Shown one piece after another: positions 36,707 to 46,225 of a stretch of DNA of 64,000 nucleotides (the first letter of the stretch is position 1; every line of letters begins with the position of its first letter). The stretch covers positions 62,001 to 126,000 of the forward strand of contig NZ_QPGB01000002.1 of assembly GCF_003335215.1 (NCBI RefSeq), given 5' to 3'. The notes under the pieces are model-generated. The model worked only from the letters and a program-made list of their open reading frames with translations, did not search any database and was not told the origin of the DNA. Made by a program: the position numbers and the translations under genes. The DNA is from Parvibium lacunae. Its GTDB lineage: Bacteria; Pseudomonadota; Gammaproteobacteria; Burkholderiales; Burkholderiaceae_D.

Positions 36707-37267
36707 ATGCAAGCAGCCAGCCGTAAAATCCTTGGTATTGACCCCGGCCTGCGCGTCACTGGCTTTGGCGTGATTGTGCAAACCGGCAGCCAGATTAGCT
36801 ACCTCGCCAGCGGCACCATCAAAACACCCGATGCCGATTTAGCAGAACGCCTTGGCGTGATTTTGCGGGGAGTGCGAGAAGTCATTCAGACCTACCAGCC
36901 TGATCTAGCGGCGATTGAAAAAGTGTTTGTCAACGTCAACCCGCAATCGACGCTATTGCTCGGACAAGCCCGTGGCGCCGCCCTGTGTGCGTTGGTGGAT
37001 GCGAATTTACCGGTCACCGAATATACGGCTTTACAGCTTAAACAAGCGACCGTTGGATACGGACGCGCGACCAAGGAACAAATGCAAAGCATGGTGCAAC
37101 GTCTGCTCAAGCTCCCTACCCCACCTGGGCGGGATGCCGCCGATGCCCTGGCTGCCGCGATTTGCCACGTACACAGTAGTAGTATGCAGGGAGCGGTGGG
37201 GGGATTGGCCCCGAGCTTGGTCGCCAAAGGCTATCGCGTACGTAAAGGCCGCTTGGTACAGAGCTAA
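36707..37267 (+). CDS. ruvC: Holliday junction resolvase RuvC
   Basis: 186 aa. Catalytic acids are visible in [15 protein letters not shown] (first Asp), DLAAIEKVF (Glu) and [14 protein letters not shown] (last Asp pair). RuvC cuts four-way junctions after RuvAB branch migration. Start ATG 36707 gives the standard N-terminus. ruvA and ruvB follow after an intervening lipoprotein gene. Confidence 0.97.
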   Translation: MQAASRKILGIDPGLRVTGFGVIVQTGSQISYLASGTIKTPDADLAERLGVILRGVREVIQTYQPDLAAIEKVFVNVNPQSTLLLGQARGAALCALVDANLPVTEYTALQLKQATVGYGRATKEQMQSMVQRLLKLPTPPGRDAADALAAAICHVHSSSMQGAVGGLAPSLVAKGYRVRKGRLVQS

Positions 37268-37294
37268 ACCGCACCACACAGATTGGAGAATGAC

Positions 37295-37627
37295 ATGCGT
37301 GTTTTATTACTAGTGCTGGTCAGTACAGCCCTCTTGGCCTGCACCCAAGAACAACAAAATAAAATTCACCGAGAAATTCAAAACTGGACCGGGACCAACG
37401 GCGTGCTGGAGATTTATGCGGGCGAGAAGCTGGTAAAACGCTTCCTCAAAATTGATAAACTCAGCACCGCGCTCGGCACCGACGATGGCAAACCCCGGGC
37501 CTACCGCTATGGCTATGGCGTGCTGGATGAAAATTTGAACGGCGTGGTCGATAACGGCGAAAAGCGCGTCTACTTTGAAATCAGCGATTTCAATACCTAT
37601 GTGTTTTTCGATAACCCACGCCCGTAA
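37295..37627 (+). CDS. Small lipoprotein between ruvC and ruvA
   Basis: A 110-aa product with a short lipoprotein signal (MRVLLLVLVSTALLACTQ). The rest is soluble and contains YAGEKLVKRFLKIDKLSTAL and VLDENLNGVVDNGEKRVYF, the latter an EF-hand-like Asp/Asn-rich loop. No family is recognised. ATG 37295 has GGAGAA 7 bases upstream. It is embedded in the ruv cluster on the same strand with short gaps, so it is likely cotranscribed. Confidence 0.75.
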   Translation: MRVLLLVLVSTALLACTQEQQNKIHREIQNWTGTNGVLEIYAGEKLVKRFLKIDKLSTALGTDDGKPRAYRYGYGVLDENLNGVVDNGEKRVYFEISDFNTYVFFDNPRP

Positions 37628-37661
37628 TTACCCAAGTGCTTAGTTTGCGAAAGACACCGCT

Positions 37662-38246
37662 ATGATTAGTCGACTCCACGGCATCCTGCTCGAAAAAAAC
37701 CCGCCTCAAATTATGCTGGATGTCCAAGGCGTGGGTTATGAGGTCGATGTACCGATGAGCACCTTCTACAACCTGCCGGCGAATGGCCAAAGCGTGACCC
37801 TACTCACTCACCTTGCAATCCGCGAAGATGCGCATCAACTCTTTGGGTTTGGCAGTGCAGAAGAACGCAACACCTTTCGCCAGCTGATTAAAATTTCGGG
37901 TGTGGGCGCACGTACGGCGCTCTCGATTTTGTCGGGCCTGTCCGTTGCTGAACTTGCCCAAGCAGTCAGTTTGCAAGAGGCGGCCCGGCTCACGCGTGTT
38001 CCCGGCATTGGCAAAAAAACGGCAGAGCGTTTGCTACTCGAACTCAAAGGTAAGCTGGGGGCCGACCTTGGTCACAGCAGTCCCGGTACCGCAGGCAGCG
38101 ACCAGCAGCACGACATCCTACAAGCCCTGATCGCACTCGGCTATTCGGAAAAGGAAAGTAGCACCGCCCTCAAAGCCCTACCCGCCGATGTTAGCGTCGC
38201 AGAAGGGATTAAACTGGCGCTCAGACATCTCGTGAAAAGTAATTGA
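37662..38246 (+). CDS. ruvA: Holliday junction branch migration protein RuvA
   Basis: 194 aa: N-terminal OB fold ([20 protein letters not shown]), two helix-hairpin-helix motifs ([13 protein letters not shown] and [17 protein letters not shown]) and a small C-terminal domain that contacts RuvB ([20 protein letters not shown]). RuvA tetramers hold the four-way junction. It is followed by ruvB 46 bases later. Confidence 0.97.
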   Translation: MISRLHGILLEKNPPQIMLDVQGVGYEVDVPMSTFYNLPANGQSVTLLTHLAIREDAHQLFGFGSAEERNTFRQLIKISGVGARTALSILSGLSVAELAQAVSLQEAARLTRVPGIGKKTAERLLLELKGKLGADLGHSSPGTAGSDQQHDILQALIALGYSEKESSTALKALPADVSVAEGIKLALRHLVKSN

Positions 38247-38292
38247 CGCACCCTTCACTACTGAATACAACCGGGCTTCGGCAAAATAAAAT

Positions 38293-39360
38293 ATGATTCA
38301 AATCGACAGCATCCAAAGCGACTCCCCCTCCAATCGGCTGATTACACCCAGCGCCGCCTCACCGAATGAAGAAGTCGTCGAACGCGCGCTGCGCCCGCAA
38401 CTCCTCGATGAATATGTGGGGCAAGAAAAAGTGCGGGAGCAGCTCGATATTTTTATTGGGGCCGCCCGCAAACGCAAAGAAGCGCTCGACCATGTGCTGC
38501 TGTTTGGCCCGCCGGGTCTGGGTAAAACCACATTGGCTCACATCATCGCTCGCGAACTGGGCGTGAATCTCCGCCAGACTTCTGGCCCGGTACTAGAGCG
38601 CCCAGGTGATCTGGCGGCCTTACTCACCAACCTCGAAGCCAATGACGTTTTATTTATTGATGAAATCCATCGGCTGTCACCGGTGGTCGAAGAAATTCTC
38701 TACCCCGCCCTCGAAGATTATCAAATCGACATCATGATCGGTGAAGGCCCTGCCGCCCGCTCAGTCAAATTAGATTTGCAACCGTTTACCCTCGTCGGCG
38801 CGACTACCCGTGCCGGTATGCTCACCAATCCCCTGCGCGATCGTTTTGGGATTGTGGCGCGCCTGGAGTTTTATAATGTCAAAGACATGACGCATATCGT
38901 GCAGCGTTCCGCACGCCTGCTGAATGTGGACATGGAAGAAAGCGGCGCGATTGAAATCGCCCGCCGTTCACGCGGCACCCCCCGGATTGCCAATCGCTTA
39001 CTGCGTCGCGTGCGTGACTATGCCGAAGTCAAAAGTACCGGCACCGTCACCGCCCAGCTCGCCGATGCGGCTTTATCTATGCTCGATGTCGATCAAGCCG
39101 GGTTTGATTTAATGGATCGTAAATTACTGGAAGCGATTCTGCATAAGTTTGATGGCGGCCCGGTCGGCGTGGACAACCTCGCCGCCGCGATTGGGGAGGC
39201 ACGCGATACGATTGAAGACGTGCTCGAACCCTATCTCATTCAACAAGGTTTCTTGCAACGCACGCCACGCGGCCGCATTGCGACGCAAGCAGCGTATCGT
39301 CATTTTGGGTTATCAGCGCCAAAAGAGGTGGGTACAAACTCGTTATTTGATACGCCATGA
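38293..39360 (+). CDS. ruvB: Holliday junction branch migration helicase RuvB
   Basis: 355-aa AAA+ motor. [19 protein letters not shown], Walker [15 protein letters not shown], Walker [17 protein letters not shown], sensor [21 protein letters not shown] and the C-terminal winged helix ([15 protein letters not shown]) are all intact. It drives branch migration with RuvA. Confidence 0.98.
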   Translation: MIQIDSIQSDSPSNRLITPSAASPNEEVVERALRPQLLDEYVGQEKVREQLDIFIGAARKRKEALDHVLLFGPPGLGKTTLAHIIARELGVNLRQTSGPVLERPGDLAALLTNLEANDVLFIDEIHRLSPVVEEILYPALEDYQIDIMIGEGPAARSVKLDLQPFTLVGATTRAGMLTNPLRDRFGIVARLEFYNVKDMTHIVQRSARLLNVDMEESGAIEIARRSRGTPRIANRLLRRVRDYAEVKSTGTVTAQLADAALSMLDVDQAGFDLMDRKLLEAILHKFDGGPVGVDNLAAAIGEARDTIEDVLEPYLIQQGFLQRTPRGRIATQAAYRHFGLSAPKEVGTNSLFDTP

Positions 39361-39469
39361 CGATCAGTGCGTAAAGTCTCACAGATATTGCTCCACAATC
39401 AGACATTGAATCGTAAAGATTCGTAACGCCCACACCGAAAACTGAGTGCACCTGCTTTAAAATGGCAAG

Positions 39470-39949
39470 ATGAATGTAATGTCGCTATTGCCACCTTCGC
39501 ACTTTAACCACCAGGTCCGTATCTATTTCGAAGACACCGATGCCGGTGGGGTGATTTACCACGCCAGCTATGTGCGCTTTTACGAACGCGCCCGCACCGA
39601 ATGGTTACGTGCCCAGGGTCATCATCAAACTGAATTATTGGAAGGCCATGATGGTGGAAATGGGAAATTTGGCTTTGTCGTCGTCAAAATGGAGCTAGAT
39701 TATCTGCGTGCAGGACGATTAGATGATCTGCTGACAATATCCGTTGTGGTGGAAGCTGTTGGCAATGCTTCTGTAACCCTGAAACAAGAAACTTACTGTA
39801 TTGAATCCGGTGGTAAAGTGCTGGCTGAACCAAGATTGCTGAACCGGGCGCAGGTGAAACTAGTTTATGTAGATTTAATAAAGATGAAGCCGCTAGCGAT
39901 TGCACAGCCTTTCCGCAGTTTGTTCACTGCCGCGCTGCAAGACACATAA
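39470..39949 (+). CDS. ybgC: Tol-Pal associated acyl-CoA thioesterase YbgC
   Basis: A 159-aa hot-dog-fold thioesterase: VRIYFEDTDAGGVIYHASYV with the catalytic Asp/His region and FYERARTEWLRAQG. First gene of the Tol-Pal cluster. Start ATG 39470, with ATG 39479 an alternative. The gap to tolQ is 64 bases, with its own ribosome site. Confidence 0.95.
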   Translation: MNVMSLLPPSHFNHQVRIYFEDTDAGGVIYHASYVRFYERARTEWLRAQGHHQTELLEGHDGGNGKFGFVVVKMELDYLRAGRLDDLLTISVVVEAVGNASVTLKQETYCIESGGKVLAEPRLLNRAQVKLVYVDLIKMKPLAIAQPFRSLFTAALQDT

Positions 39950-40013
39950 CTGAATCACCCCCTGTTGCAAGATACTCATTTCAAGAACGAACACTCATTA
40001 TTTGGAGCACGCT

Positions 40014-40688
40014 GTGAACGTATCGCACGACATTTCGATTCTTTCCCTTATTTTGAATGCCAGCTTTGTCGTGCAATGTGTGATGGCGCTGTTATTACTC
40101 GTGTCGCTCTGGTCATGGACCTACATATTCCGTAAAAAATTTGGTTTATCCCGCGAAAAACGTCTCACGGATGACTTCGAGCGTAATTTCTGGAGCGGTG
40201 GCGACTTATCGGCGCTCTATCAAAAAGCAACCTCTGATCTGCAAAACGCAGGTTCTTTAGAACGGATTTTTGAAGCCGGCATGCGCGAATTTTTGAAAGT
40301 CCGCAAGCTCCAAAATACCGATCAAGGAGCCTGTTTAGACGGTGCGCGTCGGGCAATGCGGGCAGCTTATCAGCGTGAGCTGGATGAGATTGAACTGCAC
40401 TTACCCTTCCTCGCCTCGGTGGGCTCAGTCAGTCCTTATGTCGGTTTGTTTGGTACGGTATGGGGCATCATGCACGCCTTTCGTGGTTTAGCAAATGTGC
40501 AGCAAGCGACCTTGGCCAGCGTGGCACCCGGGATCGCGGAAGCACTCGTTGCTACCGCCATTGGTCTATTTGCGGCCATTCCAGCGGTGGTTGCCTACAA
40601 TCGCTATGCCTCACAAATTGACCGCTTGGCAATTCGTTTTGAAAGTTTTATGGAAGAATTTCTCAATATTCTGCAGCGGCAAAAATAA
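40014..40688 (+). CDS. tolQ: Tol-Pal system proton channel subunit TolQ
   Basis: An inner-membrane protein of the ExbB/TolQ/MotA family with three helices: one near the N-terminus (VQCVMALLLLVSLWSWTYIF), and SVGSVSPYVGLFGTVWGIMH plus GIAEALVATAIGLFAAIPAV, which form the proton channel with TolR. The start is GTG 40014 with GGAG 8 bases upstream (224 aa); the TTG at 40002 is unlikely. Confidence 0.96.
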   Translation: MNVSHDISILSLILNASFVVQCVMALLLLVSLWSWTYIFRKKFGLSREKRLTDDFERNFWSGGDLSALYQKATSDLQNAGSLERIFEAGMREFLKVRKLQNTDQGACLDGARRAMRAAYQRELDEIELHLPFLASVGSVSPYVGLFGTVWGIMHAFRGLANVQQATLASVAPGIAEALVATAIGLFAAIPAVVAYNRYASQIDRLAIRFESFMEEFLNILQRQK

Positions 40689-40700
40689 GGACAGATCACA

Positions 40701-41150
40701 ATGGCAGCTGTGCAAAGAAGCTCCCGCGGTGGCCGTGGCCGGCGCATGATGAATGACATCAATGTGGTTCCTTATATTGATGTCATGCTGGTCTTACTGA
40801 TTATTTTCATGGTGGCCGCACCCATGATTAATCCGGGTACCGTCGATTTACCCAGTGTTGCAAAATCTACCAGCCCCCAGCGCCCCCCACTCGAAGTGAT
40901 TCTCAAAAGTAATGGGGATTTATTGTTACGCCAGCGAGATAAAAATGGCCAAAGCCAGGAGCAGCCCATCAACAAAAATGATTTACCCCTGCGAGTCGCC
41001 GAACTACAGCGCGAAGATCCTGAGTTGGCGGTCGTGATTGCGGCGGATAAATCAATACGCTACGAACTGGTCATGCAAACCTTAAGCAGCTTACAAAAGC
41101 GGCAAATTCAGAAGGTCGGGCTCCTGGTCAACCCAGAGAATGCACCGTAA
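40701..41150 (+). CDS. tolR: Tol-Pal system protein TolR
   Basis: 149 aa with one N-terminal helix. NDINVVPYIDVMLVLLIIFM contains the conserved membrane Asp that carries the proton. The periplasmic ExbD/TolR domain includes VVIAADKSIRYELVMQTL. It lies 12 bases after tolQ and 18 before tolA. Confidence 0.96.
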   Translation: MAAVQRSSRGGRGRRMMNDINVVPYIDVMLVLLIIFMVAAPMINPGTVDLPSVAKSTSPQRPPLEVILKSNGDLLLRQRDKNGQSQEQPINKNDLPLRVAELQREDPELAVVIAADKSIRYELVMQTLSSLQKRQIQKVGLLVNPENAP

Positions 41151-41168
41151 GCTAAGGTAACGTAGGCT

Positions 41169-41948
41169 ATGTCTGTGAGTTTGACGATTGATACACGGCA
41201 TCCAATCCAGCGCTCGCAGCGTTGGCAGCTCCGTTCGCTCGGCCTGGCCGTACTGATGCACAGTCTCTTGTTACTGGGGCTATTAATGCATGTTGATTGG
41301 CGCAGCAGGCAAACTGAGGCAGTTGAGGCTGAGATCTGGTCTAGCTTGCCTGTCACTGCGGGGCGCCCAGCGCCGCCACCCGAGCCCCCTGTCCCACCGA
41401 CTCCTCTTGCAAAACCGGTTGAACGGCCAGCACCGGCTATTCAGGAAAAACCGGCTATCGCTTTACCTGAAAAAAAACCACCCCCCCCCGAGAAGACCCC
41501 GGTAACTAAGCCGCCTGTACAAACTCCGGCATCGGAATCCAACAAACAAGCCGAGGCCCTGCGCGAAAAATTACGCCAGCAAGAGCTAGATCGTTTGTTT
41601 GGTAAAGCCAGTCCGGAAGCGAAGGGAAACGACAGCCAAAGCACAGCCAGCCGGAGCCAAGGGCGCAATGATAATGAGTTTGCCAGTCAAGTACGCGGCT
41701 GCATTCGCCCGCACATACGCAAATTAGCCACGCTAAACGGGAACCCCGAAGCACTGTACCGCATCGAATTACTGCCCGATGGCACACACATTGAAGTAAA
41801 ACTGCTCAAAACGAGCGGACAGCGTACTTGGGATGAAACAGTGGAAAGGGCAATTCGGAATTGTGACCCCTTACCCCGCCCGAAAACAGGGTCGATGCCG
41901 CGCCATATAGACATTGGCTTTCGGCCTCTTGATGACAGCACACCCTAG
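41169..41948 (+). CDS. tolA: TolA-like cell-envelope bridging protein
   Basis: 259 aa with a single N-terminal helix (SLGLAVLMHSLLLLGLLMHV), a Pro-rich linker (about residues 60-120) with a Lys/Glu helical stretch shorter than in enterobacteria, and a C-terminal TonB/TolA-type domain (YRIELLPDGTHIEVKLLKTS, then WDETVERAIRNCDPLPRPK). It links TolQR with Pal/TolB. Confidence 0.92.
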   Translation: MSVSLTIDTRHPIQRSQRWQLRSLGLAVLMHSLLLLGLLMHVDWRSRQTEAVEAEIWSSLPVTAGRPAPPPEPPVPPTPLAKPVERPAPAIQEKPAIALPEKKPPPPEKTPVTKPPVQTPASESNKQAEALREKLRQQELDRLFGKASPEAKGNDSQSTASRSQGRNDNEFASQVRGCIRPHIRKLATLNGNPEALYRIELLPDGTHIEVKLLKTSGQRTWDETVERAIRNCDPLPRPKTGSMPRHIDIGFRPLDDSTP

Positions 41949-41981
41949 GCCTTATCCGGTATGATTTAGGAATGAAACAAC

Positions 41982-43280
41982 ATGAGTAGAACATCTATGC
42001 AATTAACGCGACGGCATTATCTACAAGGCGCAGTGGGGCTCGGCGGTTTACTCACTCTGGCTCAACACTCAACGAGCTTGGCGCAGATGCGAATCGACAT
42101 TCGTGGCACCGGTAATGCACAGATTCCGATCATTATTGCCCCCTTAAATAATGAGGGGAATACAGAGATCAGCAGCTTGATCCGTAATGATTTACAAAAC
42201 ACCGGCGCATTTCGGCTACTGGACATTAGTGCGGACAGCAAACTCACCGAAACGACGCCGCTCGCTTTCGCTGAGTGGCAACGCAGTGGTGCCGATGTAC
42301 TACTGAGCGGCAGCGTTCAGCGCTTGGCTAACGGCAGTTGGGATATTCGAGTCAGATTGGTGGATTTGGTGAAGCAAACCAGTTTGTTCAACCAAACCTT
42401 TACCGCCGATAGCCCACGCTTTGCCGCGCATCGGATCGCTGATCTGATCTACGAACGCCTGCTCGGTGAGCCCGGCATTTTCAGCACTAAAATTGCCTTT
42501 GTCACCAAACCAAGTTCAACGAGCTGGGAACTTCGCGTTGCCGATTATGATGGTGCTAACCCAATTGCGGTTTTAGTCTCACGCGAACCCATCTTGTCTC
42601 CGGCCTGGTCGCCAGATGGAATGCGCTTGGCCTATGTTTCTTATGAAACCAAGAAACCAGTTATCTATGTTCATTGGATCACCGAAGGGCGACGCTTACC
42701 GGTCGCCAACTTCAAAGGCAGCAACAGTGCGCCCGCCTGGTCGCCAGATGGCCGTCAACTCGCGGTTGTCTTGTCCCGCGAAGGATTGCAGCAGGTTTAC
42801 TTGCTGGGTGCCGATGGGACAAATCTGCGTCGCCTGACGAATTCAAATGGGATTGATACTGACCCATGCTTTTCACCCGATGGGCAGTTTGTCTACTTCA
42901 CCTCAGACCGTGGCGGCTCGCCGCAAATCTATCGAACCGCTGCGAACGGCGGCGAGACCAGCCGTGTCACGTTCAAGGGCGACTATAATGTCCGTCCAAG
43001 GGTCAGCCAGGACGGTAAACGGATGGCTTACATTACCCGGCGCGAGGGATCTTACCGTGCCGCTGTTTACGATATCGAGAGCCAACAAGACATCTGGATC
43101 TCAGATTCTAACAATGATGATGCCCCTAGCTTTGCGCCCAACGGTAGAATGTTGGTCTATGAAAACAGTGCGGGGCGCAAAAGTACGCTACTGCGCGCAA
43201 GTCTAGACGGCAAGGTGCGGCAGCGTTTACCATTGGATGATGCGCGAGATCCGGCCTGGGGGCCATTGCTCAAATTTTAG
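41982..43280 (+). CDS. tolB: Tol-Pal system beta-propeller protein TolB
   Basis: 432-aa periplasmic protein: an N-terminal domain followed by a six-bladed propeller with repeated PAWSPDG-type motifs (ILSPAWSPDGMRLAYVS, SAPAWSPDGRQLAVVLS, CFSPDGQFVYFTSDRGG). The signal peptide reads LTRRHYLQGAVGLGGLLTLA: a twin-arginine motif (TRRHYLQ) rather than an ordinary Sec signal. It starts at ATG 41982 or 41997. Confidence 0.96.
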   Translation: MSRTSMQLTRRHYLQGAVGLGGLLTLAQHSTSLAQMRIDIRGTGNAQIPIIIAPLNNEGNTEISSLIRNDLQNTGAFRLLDISADSKLTETTPLAFAEWQRSGADVLLSGSVQRLANGSWDIRVRLVDLVKQTSLFNQTFTADSPRFAAHRIADLIYERLLGEPGIFSTKIAFVTKPSSTSWELRVADYDGANPIAVLVSREPILSPAWSPDGMRLAYVSYETKKPVIYVHWITEGRRLPVANFKGSNSAPAWSPDGRQLAVVLSREGLQQVYLLGADGTNLRRLTNSNGIDTDPCFSPDGQFVYFTSDRGGSPQIYRTAANGGETSRVTFKGDYNVRPRVSQDGKRMAYITRREGSYRAAVYDIESQQDIWISDSNNDDAPSFAPNGRMLVYENSAGRKSTLLRASLDGKVRQRLPLDDARDPAWGPLLKF

Positions 43281-43315
43281 TAATATATTGATTAATCACT
43301 TTTAGGGAGAAAACC

Positions 43316-43873
43316 ATGTCCACTCAATTCTTGCGTCTCGGCGCGCTTGTATTCGCAGTTAGCTTGCTTAATGCATGCTCATCCGTCAAATTAGACGACA
43401 AAAAGGCAGAAGTAAAAGACGCCAACGTCAGCACTGTTAACAGCAGCGGTGCCAATAGTGGCAGCAGCACAGGCAATGCCAATAACAATGTCGTGACAGT
43501 CCGTGCCAATCAAGATGGTGGCGCCAAACAACCTGAAGGTCTGCTCGCTAAACGCAGCGTCTATTTTGAGTACGATAGCTATGTCATTAAAGATGAATTT
43601 CAAGCAGTGATTCAGGCCCATGCAAAAAATCTCACGGCAAATAAAAATGCCAAAGTCATCATCGAAGGTAACGCGGACGAGCGCGGTAGCCGTGAATATA
43701 ACTTGGCCTTAGGACAAAAACGGGCTGAAGCTGTGCGTAAAGCGCTAGCCGTCCTGGGCGTGGGTGATAGCCAGCTCGAAGCAATTAGCAATGGTGAAGA
43801 GAAGCCCAAAGCCACTGGTAGCGATGAAGCGGCTTGGGCAGAAAATCGGCGTGCTGATATTGTTTACAAATAA
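43316..43873 (+). CDS. pal: Peptidoglycan-associated lipoprotein Pal
   Basis: 185 aa. Lipobox LLNACSS; a low-complexity Ser/Asn/Gly linker; then the OmpA-type peptidoglycan-binding domain: VYFEYDSYVIKDEFQAVIQA, VIIEGNADERGSREYNLALG and KRAEAVRKAL. Anchors the outer membrane to peptidoglycan and binds TolB. Confidence 0.97.
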   Translation: MSTQFLRLGALVFAVSLLNACSSVKLDDKKAEVKDANVSTVNSSGANSGSSTGNANNNVVTVRANQDGGAKQPEGLLAKRSVYFEYDSYVIKDEFQAVIQAHAKNLTANKNAKVIIEGNADERGSREYNLALGQKRAEAVRKALAVLGVGDSQLEAISNGEEKPKATGSDEAAWAENRRADIVYK

Positions 43874-43899
43874 TCTACTCTGCTCTATCGACGAATTAC

Positions 43900-44694
43900 A
43901 TGATGCTGAAAACTCACTTATGCCGAGCATGCGTGCTCGGCTTTTTCTTTGTTGCCAGTCACACACACGCCGCTATCTTTGCCGATGACGAAGCCCGAAA
44001 AGCCATTTTGCAGCTCCGACAAAGACTGGATACTTTCAATGCCGATCAAAATCAGGAATTGAGTGACATCAAAGCCAGATTACAAAAACTCGAAGAGGGT
44101 TTGGAAGCCCGCGCACGCGGTCAGCTCGAAGCAGCCAGACAGACAGACTTATTGCAAAAAGACCTGGCCCAATTTCGGGGCCAATTAGAATTGATCCTCA
44201 ACGAATTGAGCAAAGCGCAAAAGCAGCAACGCGATTTGTATTCTGATTTAGATAAGCGTATCAGTGCTTTCGAACCAAAGCCGGTTACGATTGATGGCAA
44301 TACTGCCATGCTTGCCCCAGCCGAAATCAAAGCCTATGAGCAAGCAATCGCCCCCTATCAAACACGCGATTTCAAACAAGCGGCGATCTCCTTGCCCCGT
44401 TTTCTAAGTAGCTTTCCGGAAAGCCTCTATGCCCCACAAATTTATCAGTGGCTCGGCAATACCTACTATGCATTACGAGATTGTAAGAACGCGATCACCA
44501 CACAAGAAAAGCTGGTTCAAACCTACCCCAACAATAGCCGCGTCAGCGATGCGTTGTTAACGATGGGAACATGCCAACTTGATCTGAACGACAAAAAGGC
44601 TGCGCGTAAGACCTTTGAGACCATTGTGCGCGATTATCCAACGACACCCGCAGCCGAAACAGCGAAAGAACGGCTGAGCAAATTACCGAAGTAG
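43900..44694 (+). CDS. cpoB: Tol-Pal system coordinator CpoB/YbgF
   Basis: 264 aa, with an N-terminal signal peptide ([14 protein letters not shown]), a coiled-coil trimerisation region (about residues 30-115) and a C-terminal TPR domain ([40 protein letters not shown]). It coordinates Tol-Pal with septal wall synthesis. Start may be ATG 43900 or 43903. Confidence 0.94.
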   Translation: MMLKTHLCRACVLGFFFVASHTHAAIFADDEARKAILQLRQRLDTFNADQNQELSDIKARLQKLEEGLEARARGQLEAARQTDLLQKDLAQFRGQLELILNELSKAQKQQRDLYSDLDKRISAFEPKPVTIDGNTAMLAPAEIKAYEQAIAPYQTRDFKQAAISLPRFLSSFPESLYAPQIYQWLGNTYYALRDCKNAITTQEKLVQTYPNNSRVSDALLTMGTCQLDLNDKKAARKTFETIVRDYPTTPAAETAKERLSKLPK

Positions 44695-44699
44695 TAATC

Positions 44700-45410
44700 G
44701 TGAATGCCGCCCCTTCGTCCCCTCAGCGCGCTGTTGTTTTGCTCTCTGGCGGACTTGACTCGACGACCGTGCTGGCGATTGCCCGCGCAGCAGGGTATGA
44801 CTGTGCCTGCTTGTCCTTTGACTATGGGCAACGCCATCGCGCTGAATTACAGGCGGCCAAGCGAATTGCAAATGCGCTGGGCGCTTATCGGCATCAAGTC
44901 GTCCAGCTCGATTTACGGCCATTTGCGGGGTTTGGTGGATCAGCCTTAACGGATGAGAGCATTGCCGTACCAACAGCAGGCTTAAGCAGCGGGATTCCTG
45001 TGACCTATGTACCTGCCCGCAACACCATCATGCTCGCCATCGCGCTGGGTTTTGCGGAAGTAAATCAGGCCCAGCATATTTTCTTTGGGGCAAATGCCGT
45101 TGATTACTCGGGTTACCCTGACTGCCGACCAGCCTATGTACAAGCGTTTAGTGCGATGGCAAATCTTGCCACCAAAGCGGCGATAGAAGGCCAATTATTA
45201 GAAATTCATACGCCAATTATTCATGCCACCAAGGCAGAAATCATTCAACAAGGCCATGCACTGGGTGTTGACTATGGGCTGACCGTATCTTGCTATCAAG
45301 CGAATGATGCTGGCGAAGCTTGTGGTGTCTGCGATTCCTGCCGGCTCCGTAAAATTGGCTTTCAACAAGCAGGGTTGGCTGATCCAACACGCTATCAGTC
45401 AGCCCAATAA
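44700..45410 (+). CDS. queC: 7-cyano-7-deazaguanine synthase
   Basis: 236-aa ATP-dependent enzyme of queuosine synthesis making preQ0. PP-loop [18 protein letters not shown], the [18 protein letters not shown] segment and four zinc cysteines (C-YQAN-, [15 protein letters not shown]). The start is GTG 44700, 5 bases after cpoB. The 5-base gap leaves no room for a preQ1 riboswitch, so any such control would have to act elsewhere. Confidence 0.96.
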   Translation: MNAAPSSPQRAVVLLSGGLDSTTVLAIARAAGYDCACLSFDYGQRHRAELQAAKRIANALGAYRHQVVQLDLRPFAGFGGSALTDESIAVPTAGLSSGIPVTYVPARNTIMLAIALGFAEVNQAQHIFFGANAVDYSGYPDCRPAYVQAFSAMANLATKAAIEGQLLEIHTPIIHATKAEIIQQGHALGVDYGLTVSCYQANDAGEACGVCDSCRLRKIGFQQAGLADPTRYQSAQ

Positions 45411-45423
45411 AGACTCGTCTGTC

Positions 45424-45714
45424 ATGTTGAGCCCTAGCGACATTCTCGGTTATGCGGCGGCAACCCTCACGACCTTGGCTTTCTTCCCACAAGCCTGGCA
45501 CTGCTGGAAAAACCGGGATGTCACGAGCATCTCCTTACCAATGTACTTCGTGTTCTCTTTGGGCGTGGCCTTATGGCTTCTTTATGGCGTGTGCTTGCAA
45601 TCTTGGCCGATTATCATTGCCAACAGCATCACACTCGTTCTTGCTTGTTTGATTCTGTTTATGAAGATACGCTTTTCAAGCCAGCATGATGCATCGCGTG
45701 ACAACGCCGCCTAA
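45424..45714 (+). CDS. SemiSWEET-family sugar transporter
   Basis: A 96-aa protein with three helices and the PQ-loop: ILGYAAATLTTLAFFPQAWH, then NRDVTSISLPMYFVFSLGVA and WPIIIANSITLVLACLILFM. This is the typical bacterial SemiSWEET half-transporter, working as a dimer. ATG 45424 is the correct start. The substrate cannot be read. It is close to queC but functionally unrelated. Confidence 0.9.
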   Translation: MLSPSDILGYAAATLTTLAFFPQAWHCWKNRDVTSISLPMYFVFSLGVALWLLYGVCLQSWPIIIANSITLVLACLILFMKIRFSSQHDASRDNAA

Positions 45715-45784
45715 TTTCACACAAACACATGCGGCCACCAAATATGGCAGGCTTGTAGGCGTTTATTTATAAGTTACAAGAGAT

Positions 45785-45861
45785 TGGGGCGAACGATGGG
45801 ATTCGAACCCACGACAACCGGAATCACAATCCGGGACTCTACCAGCTGAGCTACGTCCGCC
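45785..45861 (-). tRNA. tRNA-His (GTG)
   Basis: A 77-base cloverleaf with encoded CCA. Anticodon loop TTGTGAT gives anticodon GTG. It has the extra 5' G (position -1) opposite discriminator C, the tRNA-His hallmark. First of three tRNA genes in line (transcribed Pro-Arg-His). Confidence 0.97.
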
Positions 45862-45873
45862 ACTAAAGAGGGT

Positions 45874-45950
45874 TGGCCTGCCCGGCAGGAGTCGAACCCG
45901 CGACCCTCGGCTTAGAAGGCCGATGCTCTATCCAACTGAGCTACGGGCAG
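45874..45950 (-). tRNA. tRNA-Arg (TCT)
   Basis: A 77-base cloverleaf; anticodon loop TTCTAAG gives TCT. Acceptor CTGCCCG pairs with CGGGCAG, discriminator G, CCA encoded. It lies 12 bases from tRNA-His on the same strand. Confidence 0.97.
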
Positions 45951-46005
45951 ATTTCTACAAGACAGTCAACAAACAGAGGTTTGAGTTGAATACTCAAATA
46001 AAAAC

Positions 46006-46082
46006 TGGTCGGGGCGAGACGATTCGAACGTCCGACCACCTGATCCCAAATCAGGTGCGCTACCAGGCTGCGCTACGCCCCG
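46006..46082 (-). tRNA. tRNA-Pro (TGG)
   Basis: A 77-base cloverleaf; anticodon loop TTTGGGA gives TGG. Acceptor CGGGGCG pairs with CGCCCCG, discriminator A, CCA encoded. It is the promoter-proximal gene of the tRNA cluster. Confidence 0.97.
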
Positions 46083-46225
46083 AGAGCTGTGCATTATAGC
46101 GCGAAAAAAGCTACTTTAGCAAGCTGTGATTTACGCTTTTGCTGGTGTCAATGCTTTTACCGAGTAAGCCGGTAAGCGCTACATCTAGCCACCAATCGCG
46201 CACGCAAAGAAACGTTGAAACAGGT

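Noticed and set aside
44695-44699. preQ1 riboswitch before queC
   Set aside because: Only 5 bases separate cpoB and queC, so there is no room for one.
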